Shown here: positions 18,514-25,866 of the stretch, piece by piece | How positions within the stretch are numbered: position 1 is the first letter of the stretch | Layout of the letters: each line of letters opens with the position of its first letter | NCBI GenBank assembly: GCA_035512155.1 | Contig: DATKEN010000011.1 | Coordinates: 62,001-126,000, forward strand | Source of the DNA: JABCYV01 sp035512155 | GTDB taxonomy: Bacteria > Acidobacteriota > Terriglobia > Terriglobales > Acidobacteriaceae | Direction: 5' to 3' | Length of the DNA: 64,000 nucleotides | Made by a program: the position numbers and the translations under genes | Notes under the pieces: model-generated | Told to the model about the DNA's origin: nothing | Databases searched by the model: none | The model's input: only the letters and a program-made list of their open reading frames with translations

Positions 18514-19425
18514 GTGAAGAGTCTGGACAAGATTGTTCGTTCGGTGCGGGCATTCGGGCGCGGCCTTTCCGGGTTGCCGCAGCCGGCCCCAGCTACGGCG
18601 AGCATCGGCGTCGCTCTGGGCGGGGGGTTTGCCCGCGGCATTGCTCACATCGGCGTACTCAAAGTTCTCGAAGAAGAAAATATTCCAATTGGTTTTGTGG
18701 CTGGAACTAGCGTCGGCGCACTGATCGGCGCGGCTTATTGCAGTGGAGTTTCCATCGCCGAACTGGAACTCATGGCAACCCGGGTGCGCTTCAAGCACTT
18801 TGCCCGCTGGACTCTTTCACGCTACGGCTTTGCCAGCAACCAGCGCATGATCGGTTTTCTCAGCAGCGTTCTGAAGGTCAAAACATTTGAAGAATTACGC
18901 ATTCCGCTGGCGGTGACGGCCACGGATTTTTCCACTGGTGCCGGAGTGGTGTTTCACTCGGGACCGCTGGTTGATCCGGTGCGAGCAAGCTGCGCCTACC
19001 CTGGAATGTTTCAGCCCATAAAAGTTCGTGGCCATTTACTGGTGGACGGCATGCTGGCTCACCCCGTCCCAACGGTTCCTTTGCGCGAAATGGGAGCCGA
19101 ACACGTTCTGGCTGTGCACTTAAAGGGAACGTGGGTTAACGGAGACGCACCGCGGCATCTGTTTGATGTAATCGGTCAGTGTTTCTCCATCGCCCAGGAC
19201 ACGAACGGCGATCGCTGGAGGCAGGCTGCTGATGTGATCATCCAGCCTGATGTCAAAGGCTACAAGTACGATGATTTCGAGCACAGCGCCGAGCTGATCC
19301 GTGCTGGAGAAGTAGTGTCGCGTGCGGCGCTGCCGGAGCTTCGCAAGTGGCTACCGCTGGAACCGAGCCGAACACAACTGCGGAACGCACCGGTGGTACA
19401 GCCGGCAACTGCGCCGGTGAAATAA
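18514..19425 (+). CDS. Patatin-like phospholipase (RssA/NTE type)
   Basis: About 303 residues. Patatin fold with the anion-hole motif LGGGFARGIAHIGVL, nucleophile Ser in GTSVGALIG and the dyad Asp in VDGMLAHPVPTVPL. Predicted to cleave acyl esters of membrane lipids. The start is uncertain: the frame opens at TTG 18469; I favour GTG 18514, just before the first conserved region. The gene is followed by a repeat-containing gap. Confidence 0.85.
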   Translation: MKSLDKIVRSVRAFGRGLSGLPQPAPATASIGVALGGGFARGIAHIGVLKVLEEENIPIGFVAGTSVGALIGAAYCSGVSIAELELMATRVRFKHFARWTLSRYGFASNQRMIGFLSSVLKVKTFEELRIPLAVTATDFSTGAGVVFHSGPLVDPVRASCAYPGMFQPIKVRGHLLVDGMLAHPVPTVPLREMGAEHVLAVHLKGTWVNGDAPRHLFDVIGQCFSIAQDTNGDRWRQAADVIIQPDVKGYKYDDFEHSAELIRAGEVVSRAALPELRKWLPLEPSRTQLRNAPVVQPATAPVK

Positions 19426-19843
19426 TTTCTCTCCTAGATTTGTCATCCCAGGAAAACTGCGAAATCAGTAATACTGCATTGACATTTCTTGCTGGCGGTT
19501 CCCGGCTAGGCCACCAATCGTGCGGAGCAGGACGATTCGCGAAGCGAAATCGCACCGCGCAGTTTTGTCATCCCGAGCGGAGCCGTAAGCGATTCGCGAA
19601 GCGAAATCGCTCGGCGCAGTCGAGGGACCCTGTGTTTACTCGCAGCGGCATGAACCATCGAGGGGTCTCTTACGCTCACACCAAACTAGCGAATTCCCAA
19701 CCTGCGACATCGGCGTTAGAATCGCGCCGCGCTTGTAGCCGCTGAGCAGGACAAAGGGCCATTTTGAGGTTCGCGGGCGGGGCGCTCGCGCCACACCTAA
19801 TGGGGCCAAGCTAGGCGCTAGCAACCAGCAGCCAGCAGCCGCC
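19426..19843. other. Intergenic gap with degenerate dispersed-repeat copies
   Basis: 418 nt without a supported gene. It holds the repeat unit at 19533-19633 (separate entry), and an earlier decayed TGTCATCC start near 19451. The remainder (19640-19843) shows nothing I can interpret. Confidence 0.5.
19533..19633 (+). repeat. Dispersed palindromic repeat, one full unit plus a partial copy
   Basis: TGTCATCCCGAGCGGAGC at 19566 opens a unit that ends near CGAGGGACCC (19628). It contains an internal hairpin GCGATT...AATCGC. A 21-nt stretch (CGATTCGCGAAGC... at 19533-19553 and 19590-19610) is present twice as an exact direct repeat. It belongs to the same family as the units at 25 kb, 56.7 kb and 63.96 kb. 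Confidence 0.8.
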
Positions 19844-20890
19844 CTACTTCATCACTCCACGCTGGGCGATACCTATATTGTCGCGGGTCGTGTTCTTGAC
19901 TAAGTACATCATTTCGTCAGCCTGGCGGATCACGTCATGCGGAGTTTTGGCATCGTGCGGGTAGGTTGCCACACCGATGGAGGCGCGTACATTGAGATTG
20001 AGTCCTTCTTCCTGACAGAACGTGCTGGTGCGCAGGCTGTCACGCAAACGGCGGGCCACCACCAGCGCGGAATCTTTCCCGGTCTGCGGCAAAAGAATCA
20101 CAAACTCGTCGCCGCCGTAACGGAAGGCGTAATCGATTAAGCGAAGCTGGGCCTTGATAAGGTATCCGATCTCAGCCAGCAGCTTGCTTCCGATCAAATG
20201 CCCGTGGGTATCGTTGACCTGCTTGAAGTGGTCGAGATCGATGAAGAGAACAGTGAACTCATAGCCAAAGCGCGCCGAGCGGTAGACCTCGGTTTCGAGC
20301 GTCTTGTAAAGATGGCGCGCGTTATAGAGGCCAGTGCAATCATCGGTGATGGTGAGTTCCTGGATCTTTTCCACCGAGCGGGCATTTTCAATGGCGATGG
20401 CCGCATAATCGCTGAGCGCCTGCAAGAAAAACGACTCCTGGTCGGTGAAGTGGTCCATATCCACATTAACCAACTGGATCACGCCCAGGACGCGGAGTTT
20501 CGAGCGTAGCGGCACGCAGATGATGGAACGCGTCTCCCACTTCGTCATTTCGTCGATGCGCTTGGCGAAGCGCGGATCAGTCATCACATCAGGGACGATC
20601 AGCCGCTCGCCATGCTTGGCGACCCATCCGGCAATTCCCTCGCCTACTTTGAGGCGTACATTTTTCAACGCCTCGGCGGCGCTTCCGACCGCAATAGCGA
20701 AGTAGAGCTCGTCCTTTTCTTCGTCCACCATCAGTAGTGACCAGGTGTCGGGGCGGAAGTATTCCGCCATCTTTTCCATGATGGTTTGCAGGATGGAATC
20801 GAGGTCGAGCGAAGACGTCAGGGCCTTGGCAACATCATGAAAGATGCCCAGTTCCTGAACCTTACGATCGGCGCCGGCGGCCTTGGTCAT
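19844..20890 (-). CDS. GAF-GGDEF diguanylate cyclase
   Basis: About 348 residues from ATG 20890. The N-terminal GAF domain (residues about 20-165; GIFHDVAKALTSSLDLDSIL, GEGIAGWVAKHGERLIVPDV) is followed by a GGDEF domain (about 180-345) making c-di-GMP from GTP. The active-site motif is intact (YGGDEFVIL), and an RxxD inhibitory site (RLID) lies exactly five residues before it, so product inhibition is expected. No membrane segment, so a cytosolic sensor. The frame runs on to 21046, but that extension is encoded by a tandem duplication and is probably not translated. Confidence 0.92.
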   Translation of the reverse strand: MTKAAGADRKVQELGIFHDVAKALTSSLDLDSILQTIMEKMAEYFRPDTWSLLMVDEEKDELYFAIAVGSAAEALKNVRLKVGEGIAGWVAKHGERLIVPDVMTDPRFAKRIDEMTKWETRSIICVPLRSKLRVLGVIQLVNVDMDHFTDQESFFLQALSDYAAIAIENARSVEKIQELTITDDCTGLYNARHLYKTLETEVYRSARFGYEFTVLFIDLDHFKQVNDTHGHLIGSKLLAEIGYLIKAQLRLIDYAFRYGGDEFVILLPQTGKDSALVVARRLRDSLRTSTFCQEEGLNLNVRASIGVATYPHDAKTPHDVIRQADEMMYLVKNTTRDNIGIAQRGVMK

Positions 20891-20980
20891 GAACAGCGGT
20901 CCTCGATGCGAGCGGGAAGTGCTGAAATTATAAGGGGCGCTGGAACGGGCGGGCAACCAACCAAAGTAACGCGTACCCCT

Positions 20981-21010
20981 GACGCCACGTGTCAAGACGC
21001 CACGTGTCAA
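20981..21010. repeat. Perfect 15-bp tandem duplication with CACGTG core
   Basis: GACGCCACGTGTCAA occurs twice back to back (20981-20995, 20996-21010), 91 nt upstream of the diguanylate cyclase start. Each copy contains the palindrome CACGTG. Possible tandem binding sites, or simple slippage. Confidence 0.7.
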
Positions 21011-21177
21011 AAGGGCACCCAGCGCGTTTCCGGGAGGAGGGTCCAATTTATTTTGTGGTGGTTAATACTCCGGTTCGCTACCCCGCTATTTTCATCCGTT
21101 CCGCGGGCCGCGATTTATCATATATTTATGGGCAAACCGGACTGAAGTCATGACCGTCCGGTAAGGGCAGCGGTCGC

Positions 21178-22047
21178 TTGGAATCGTTTGGCGCGCGATT
21201 GAAACGGGAACGCGAGCAGCGAAAAGTCACGCTGGATGACATTTCCCTGTCCACCAAAATCGGCACCCGCTTCCTCCGGGCTCTGGAGGAAGAGCACTTC
21301 GAGCAACTCCCCGGCGGCATCTTTAATAAGGGCTTCGTTCGCGCCTACGCTCGCCATTTGGGTATGGATGAAGAACAAACCATCTCCGATTACCTGCTGG
21401 CCTCTGGAGCCGTCCAGCCCGAGAAGAACCTGGATGAGGCGCCGCAGTTGGAACTTCCTCCCGCGGAACCGGAGCCTCCTGTAGCGGCTCGGATTCCGTG
21501 GGGTATGTTGGCGGTAGCCCTGCTGCTGGTGGCGCTGGGCTTCGCACTCTGGGGTTTCCGGTCGCGTGAAAAACCCGTCAGTCCGGCCGTAGTCACAGCG
21601 CCTGCTGATAACAAGCCTTCATCGCCGGCCCCTGCCACTTCGGCAACACCAAAGCTCGCTGCGCCTGAATCGTCAGCCGCCGTGGCAGCCAATGCCAGAG
21701 CGACTCCCGCGCAACCCCCCGCAGCGGCGCCAGTAAACCAGGGACCTGCGCCTGGTGCGTTCGTAGTGTCGATTACTGCCCGGGAAAATTCATGGCTTAC
21801 GATCACGGCCGACGGCAAACAGATCATGAACGAAATATTGGTCGCCCCAGGGGAAAAATCAGTGGAGGGCCAGAAAGAGGTCGTGATCCGTGCAGGAGAT
21901 GTAGGGGCCTTGGAATTCTCGTTCAACGGCAAAAAGCTTCCAATCCAAGGAGATTACGACGAAGTGAAGACTCTGGTGTTCGATCCCAATGGCCTGCGCT
22001 CTACCCCAGCGAGAACCGACTCCTCGGTACCTCCGCCTCAATCCTAG
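21178..22047 (+). CDS. RodZ-like protein: HTH domain, one TM segment, DUF4115 C-terminus
   Basis: 289 residues, starting at TTG 21178. The N-terminal HTH is RodZ-type (FGARLKREREQRKVTLDDI, KIGTRFLRALEEEHFEQLPG, FNKGFVRAYARHLGMD). A single TM helix follows at about 108-130 (IPWGMLAVALLLVALGFALW), then an Ala/Pro-rich linker of about 70 residues and a periplasmic DUF4115 domain (SWLTITADGKQIMNEILVAP). RodZ-type proteins link MreB to the envelope in cell shape; no mreB gene is in the window, so the role is by family only. Confidence 0.85.
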   Translation: MESFGARLKREREQRKVTLDDISLSTKIGTRFLRALEEEHFEQLPGGIFNKGFVRAYARHLGMDEEQTISDYLLASGAVQPEKNLDEAPQLELPPAEPEPPVAARIPWGMLAVALLLVALGFALWGFRSREKPVSPAVVTAPADNKPSSPAPATSATPKLAAPESSAAVAANARATPAQPPAAAPVNQGPAPGAFVVSITARENSWLTITADGKQIMNEILVAPGEKSVEGQKEVVIRAGDVGALEFSFNGKKLPIQGDYDEVKTLVFDPNGLRSTPARTDSSVPPPQS

Positions 22048-22259
22048 TTTGTGCCCAACATATTCCATGCCCCTAACTTCCCTTTGACCAAAGATTTCCA
22101 CCGCCTGGCGCGACTTGGAACCGTCTCCCCAAAAATCGTTGCGCTTGCGTGCCTTCTCTGGTACCTTAAATAGACCGTAAGGTATTCATTTTGCGGTCGT
22201 TCTGCACTCTGACTACCCCCGCCAGACACGATGTCCTGATCGCTTGAAGGAGAGACTGC

Positions 22260-23444
22260 TTGCCATCAAGAACCCGCTATCTTTTTACCTCTGAATCCGT
22301 AACTGAGGGTCACCCCGATAAAATTGCCGACCAGATTTCCGACGCGGTTCTCGACGCCTGCCTGAGCGAAGACCCAACCAGCCGAGTGGCTTGCGAAACC
22401 CTGACCGCCACCGGATTAGTGGTGATCGCAGGGGAAATCACAACCAAGGCTTACGTCGATTTCCAGGCGCTTGTCCGGGGAACAATCTCTTCCATCGGCT
22501 ATAACAACGCGCTCTACGGCTTCGATTCCAATACTTGCGCCGTGATCTCCAGCATTAATAAGCAATCGGGCGACATCGCCATGGGCGTGGACACCGGCGG
22601 CGCCGGCGACCAGGGAATGATGTTTGGGTTTGCGTGCAACGAGACGCAGGAACTGATGCCGATGCCAATCTCACTGGCGCACAAGCTGACCATGCGCCTG
22701 TCCGACGTCCGGAAACACGGGAAGCTGCCGTACTTGCGGCCCGATGGTAAGTCCCAGGTCACGGTGGAGTACGACGAACACCACAAGCCCATGCGGGTGG
22801 ATGCGGTAGTGATTTCTACCCAACACGCTGAAACTGTCGGCAATGACGAACTGCGCAGCGACATCCTGAAGCACGTGATTCAAGCCACCATCCCAGCCCA
22901 TCTGCTCGACCAAGACACGAAATACCACATCAATCCGACGGGGCGTTTTGTGATCGGCGGACCCATGGGCGACACCGGCCTCACCGGGCGGAAAATCATC
23001 GTCGACACCTACGGCGGCATGGGACGTCACGGCGGCGGTGCTTTCAGCGGCAAAGACCCGACCAAAGTAGACCGCTCGGCTGCATACATGGCGCGGCACA
23101 TCGCCAAGAACATTGTCGCCGCGGGCCTGGCGGACCGTTGCGAAGTGCAACTCGCCTACGCCATCGGCGTCGCCGAACCCGTCAGCGTGTGGGTGGATGC
23201 TTTTGGCACAGCTAACGTGGATCCGGCAAGTCTTCCTGCTCTGATCCGGTCCCATTTCAAGCTGACACCCAAGGGCATCATCGACTCGCTGAATCTTCGC
23301 CGGCCGATTTACTGCAAGACTGCGGCGTACGGTCACTTCGGCCGTAACGATCCCGATTTCACCTGGGAAGCAACCGACAAGGCCGCTAAACTGGCTACCG
23401 ACGCGGGTTTGCGCGAGCCAGTGGCCCATGCTGTGAGCAAGTAA
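22260..23444 (+). CDS. metK: S-adenosylmethionine synthetase
   Basis: 394 residues; makes S-adenosylmethionine from methionine and ATP. Highly conserved signatures: FTSESVTEGHPDKIADQISD at the N-terminus, GAGDQGMMFGFACNET, GGAFSGKDPTKVDRSAAYMAR and the C-terminal AYGHFGRNDPDFTWE. Starts at TTG 22260 with AAGGAGAG about 6 nt upstream. The 212-nt leader was searched by eye for a SAM riboswitch and none was recognised. Next downstream is ahcY, so the two methyl-cycle steps are adjacent. Confidence 0.96.
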   Translation: MPSRTRYLFTSESVTEGHPDKIADQISDAVLDACLSEDPTSRVACETLTATGLVVIAGEITTKAYVDFQALVRGTISSIGYNNALYGFDSNTCAVISSINKQSGDIAMGVDTGGAGDQGMMFGFACNETQELMPMPISLAHKLTMRLSDVRKHGKLPYLRPDGKSQVTVEYDEHHKPMRVDAVVISTQHAETVGNDELRSDILKHVIQATIPAHLLDQDTKYHINPTGRFVIGGPMGDTGLTGRKIIVDTYGGMGRHGGGAFSGKDPTKVDRSAAYMARHIAKNIVAAGLADRCEVQLAYAIGVAEPVSVWVDAFGTANVDPASLPALIRSHFKLTPKGIIDSLNLRRPIYCKTAAYGHFGRNDPDFTWEATDKAAKLATDAGLREPVAHAVSK

Positions 23445-23602
23445 GCATCGTTCGGGAATGGCATCTCAGATTTCCGGACAAGGGCATGGGTGCCATTCGT
23501 GCCCCTTCAATTTCTCCCGGTTCGTGTATTCTGAGTGGCTGTAGATGTTCAACCGTAATCTGAACAGAATTTTCATCATTTCTTAAGCGCCACAGGAGAG
23601 GT

Positions 23603-24880
23603 ATGTCGACGACAGCGCCGCAACTGAATTGTGACATCAAGAATCTAGATTTCGCCGATCTTGGAAAAAAACGAATCGACTGGGCCAATCAGTCGATGAA
23701 AGTCCTGCAAATCATCCGCAAAGAATTCATCAAGAACCAGCCATTGACGGGAATCCGTGTTTCCGCGTGCCTGCACGTAACCGCTGAGACCGCGAATCTT
23801 GCCATTTGTCTGCGAGACGGCGGCGCGGATGTGGTGCTCTGTGCCTCCAATCCGCTTTCCACCCAAGATGACGTCGCCGCCAGCCTGGTGCGCGATCACG
23901 GCATTCCCGTCTTCGCCATCAAGGGCGAGGACAACGACACTTATTACAGCCACATCCTGGCAGCCATCGACCACAAGCCCCACATCACCATGGACGACGG
24001 CGCTGATCTCGTGACCATTCTTCACACCAAGCGGCAAGACGCGCTCACTGGCGTGATTGGCGGAACCGAGGAGACCACTACCGGCGTGATTCGTCTGCGC
24101 GCCATGGCGAAGGAAGGCGTGCTGCGTTTCCCCATTGTCGCGGTGAATGACGCCGACACCAAGCATCTGTTCGACAATCGCTACGGGACGGGTCAGTCAA
24201 CGATTGATGGCATCATTCGCGCCACCAACTTCTTGCTGGCGGGATCGAAGTTTATCGTCGCCGGATACGGCTGGTGCGGACGCGGGCTAGCTAGCCGCGC
24301 GCGCGGTGCCGGCGCTGAAGTGATCGTCACCGAGGTAGATCCGACCAAGGCACTGGAAGCGGTGATGGACGGCTTCCGCGTGATGTCGATGACTGAGGCA
24401 GCCAGGATTGGCGACGTCTTCTGCACCGTGACTGGTAACAAGAGCGTCCTCACCAAAGACCACTTCGAGATCATGAAAGACGGCGCTATCATCTCGAACT
24501 CGGGCCACTTCAACGTGGAGATCGATATTCCGGCCCTGGAAAAGATGTCCTCCTCCAAGCGCACCACGCGCAATTCCGTCGAGGAGTACTCGCTGAAAGA
24601 TGGACGCAAGATCAATCTGCTGGGCGAAGGCCGTCTGATTAATTTGGCTTCCGCCGAGGGCCATCCCGCGTCAGTGATGGACATGAGCTTCGCTGATCAG
24701 GCGCTTTCGGTCGAGTACATGGTGAAGAATTACAAGACGCTGGAAAAGAAAGTTCACCGCGTACCCGATGATCTCGATAAGCGAGTAGCACGGCTGAAGC
24801 TGGAGTCGATGGGCGTTAAGATCGATAAGTTGACGCCGGAGCAGGAAGAGTATCTGGCGGGCTGGAGTGAGGGAACGTAG
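23603..24880 (+). CDS. ahcY: Adenosylhomocysteinase
   Basis: 425 residues; NAD-dependent hydrolysis of S-adenosylhomocysteine to adenosine and homocysteine, relieving methyltransferase inhibition. N-terminal ACLHVTAETANL, substrate region GGTEETTTGVIRL, the NAD-binding loop VAGYGWCGRGLASRARGAGA and the C-terminal SVEYMVKNY...VHRVPDDLDKRVA... all fit. Length agrees with the short bacterial form. GGAGAGG precedes ATG 23603. Paired with metK upstream; a strong hairpin terminator follows at 24913. Confidence 0.96.
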   Translation: MSTTAPQLNCDIKNLDFADLGKKRIDWANQSMKVLQIIRKEFIKNQPLTGIRVSACLHVTAETANLAICLRDGGADVVLCASNPLSTQDDVAASLVRDHGIPVFAIKGEDNDTYYSHILAAIDHKPHITMDDGADLVTILHTKRQDALTGVIGGTEETTTGVIRLRAMAKEGVLRFPIVAVNDADTKHLFDNRYGTGQSTIDGIIRATNFLLAGSKFIVAGYGWCGRGLASRARGAGAEVIVTEVDPTKALEAVMDGFRVMSMTEAARIGDVFCTVTGNKSVLTKDHFEIMKDGAIISNSGHFNVEIDIPALEKMSSSKRTTRNSVEEYSLKDGRKINLLGEGRLINLASAEGHPASVMDMSFADQALSVEYMVKNYKTLEKKVHRVPDDLDKRVARLKLESMGVKIDKLTPEQEEYLAGWSEGT

Positions 24881-24912
24881 AGGCAGTCGTTGGTCTTTGG
24901 TCGTTGGCTAAG

Positions 24913-24945
24913 AAGGGGCGGCGTCAGCCGCCCCTTTGCTTTTTG
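24913..24945 (+). terminator. Rho-independent terminator after ahcY
   Basis: AAGGGGCGGC-GTCA-GCCGCCCCTT: 10-bp perfect GC-rich stem with a 4-nt loop, followed by TGCTTTTT. It lies 33 nt after the ahcY stop. Confidence 0.88.
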
Positions 24946-25033
24946 GGTGGAGCAGGGCTTTTGAATGCGTTTGAGACCTTGATCTGAGGACCTATGATTG
25001 GTTCTGGCAGGCAGCGTCCAGTGCCGAGTTTCT

Positions 25034-25064
25034 AAACAGCCCCGATTGGCTATTAGGGCTGTTT
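25034..25064. terminator. Hairpin, possible bidirectional terminator
   Basis: AAACAGCCC (25034-25042) pairs with GGGCTGTTT (25056-25064) across a 13-nt loop; T-rich on the plus strand afterwards (TTTTGGTCTT) and flanked by AAA on the other side. Could be a terminator for rightward readthrough or for the leftward GIY-YIG gene. Confidence 0.4.
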
Positions 25065-25176
25065 TGGTCTTAGCCGGTGGGAGCAAGTCCGGTGCTTCCG
25101 TCAGATCACACGTTCGGGTACGGTACTGGCTAATACTGATTTCGTCGTCGAGGCGCATGTTGAAGCGGGCCAGGAA

Positions 25177-25238
25177 TGCATAGGTCCTTCGCTTGCTGCC
25201 GTTTGCTTCGCAAACGGTAGACTGCTCTCAGGATGACA
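25177..25238 (-). repeat. Dispersed palindromic repeat unit A (reverse orientation)
   Basis: Reads TGCATAGGTCCTTCGC ... CTCAGGATGACA on the plus strand, i.e. the family unit TGTCATCCTGAG...GAAGGACCTATGCA inverted. An internal hairpin forms from CCGTTTGC...GCAAACGG. It faces unit B across a 25-nt spacer. Confidence 0.85.
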
Positions 25239-25263
25239 GGGGTTTTGTGTGTGGCTTGTGGGT

Positions 25264-25323
25264 TGTCATCCTGAGAACCGAGCCTTTCGCTTGGCGAAAG
25301 GCCTCCGACGAAGGATCTATGCA
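25264..25323 (+). repeat. Dispersed palindromic repeat unit B, left border of the GIY-YIG gene
   Basis: TGTCATCCTGAGAACCGAG ... GACGAAGGATCTATGCA with an internal hairpin GCCTTTCGC/GCGAAAGGC. The stop codon of the GIY-YIG gene (complement of CTA, 25317-25319) lies inside its last seven bases. Confidence 0.88.
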
Positions 25324-25643
25324 TTTTCCGGCTGATATTGATGCCGGACGTACCAGCCTTCACTCAGATCTTTCCACTCAGGGTTCACAGATACGATCAA
25401 GGCAATCTTCTTGATCCGAAGCAGCCCTTTGATTTGTTTCTCGCGGGCGATGGCTGCATGAACGTCACCAAAGCTTTCGAAAGAGACCAATCGGTTGATC
25501 TTGTAGCGCGCAGCAAACTCGCCTTTTAATCCGTGCTTATGCTCGACCACGCGCCGTTCCAGATAGCCGGTTACGCCCGTATAGAGCGTTTTGGAGCGGT
25601 TGGTCATGATGTAGACGTAGTAGAAGTGGAAAGGGGAGTGCAT
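25317..25643 (-). CDS. GIY-YIG single-domain endonuclease (UvrC/YhbQ-like), enclosed by repeat units
   Basis: 108 residues, essentially one GIY-YIG nuclease domain. The catalytic strand motif is Y(Y)VYI...LYTGVT (Tyr pair at about residues 9-11 and GVT at about 23-25), followed by the family arginine region GYLERRVVEHKHG, then KGEFAARYKINRLV, the Glu-containing helix ARE-KQIKG and NPEWKDL. Start and stop codons both fall inside copies of a dispersed repeat: ATG (25641-25643) in unit C, TAG (25317-25319) in unit B, the two units being inverted relative to each other. The sequence before the ATG is GTGAAAGACCT, a decayed form of the repeat's own GAAGGACCT. No HTH or partner gene is present. See findings for a possible mobile role. 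Confidence 0.88.
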   Translation of the reverse strand: MHSPFHFYYVYIMTNRSKTLYTGVTGYLERRVVEHKHGLKGEFAARYKINRLVSFESFGDVHAAIAREKQIKGLLRIKKIALIVSVNPEWKDLSEGWYVRHQYQPENA

Positions 25644-25705
25644 AGGTCTTTCACTCCGCCCGCGTTTCTAGCTTTGCAGAAACGCAAGCTCCGTTCAGGA
25701 TGACA
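25639..25705 (-). repeat. Dispersed palindromic repeat unit C, right border of the GIY-YIG gene
   Basis: TGCATAGGTCTTTCACTC ... CGTTCAGGATGACA on the plus strand (family unit inverted), with internal hairpin GCGTTTCT...AGAAACGC. Supplies the ATG of the nuclease gene. Together with unit B it makes an inverted pair around that gene. Confidence 0.87.
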
Positions 25706-25866
25706 TGGGTTCGGGAGCGTGTCTGTGATGGATGGACATTCGCATCTGCTGCGAGAAAAGACGCGAGGCGGCACAGTTGACCGCATCGAGGCGTGCGCCG
25801 CAGAGTTTCAGCCGGTGACCCAAACAGCAGCGTAGGCTTTAGCGAGGACGCTCGCGCCTTCAATGC

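Larger units (their letters stand above)
24881..25316. other. Gap with terminators and repeat units
   Basis: 436 nt without a supported gene. It contains a terminator (24913-24945), a second hairpin (25034-25064) and two inverted repeat units (25177-25238, 25264-25323). The frame 24754-25158 on the minus strand is not credible as a gene because it runs through both hairpins and the end of ahcY. Confidence 0.6.

Noticed and set aside
19426..19843. CRISPR-like short repeats
   Set aside because: Only two exact 21-nt copies without regular spacers; they are internal hairpins of the dispersed repeat.
20891..21046. N-terminal extension of the GGDEF protein
   Set aside because: Encoded by the tandem duplication and unlike the family; ATG 20890 is directly before the GAF domain.
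22048..22259. SAM riboswitch upstream of metK
   Set aside because: No SAM-I, SAM-II or SAM-IV-like core seen by eye.
23445..23602. SAH riboswitch upstream of ahcY
   Set aside because: No recognisable SAH-aptamer core.
25072..25131. Cloverleaf-like region (AGCCGGT...ACTGGCT), possible tRNA
   Set aside because: A 7-bp outer stem and one inner hairpin form, but there is no T-loop or anticodon arm.
24754..25158. 134-residue minus-strand frame after ahcY
   Set aside because: Runs through the ahcY end, a terminator and another hairpin; no plausible start.
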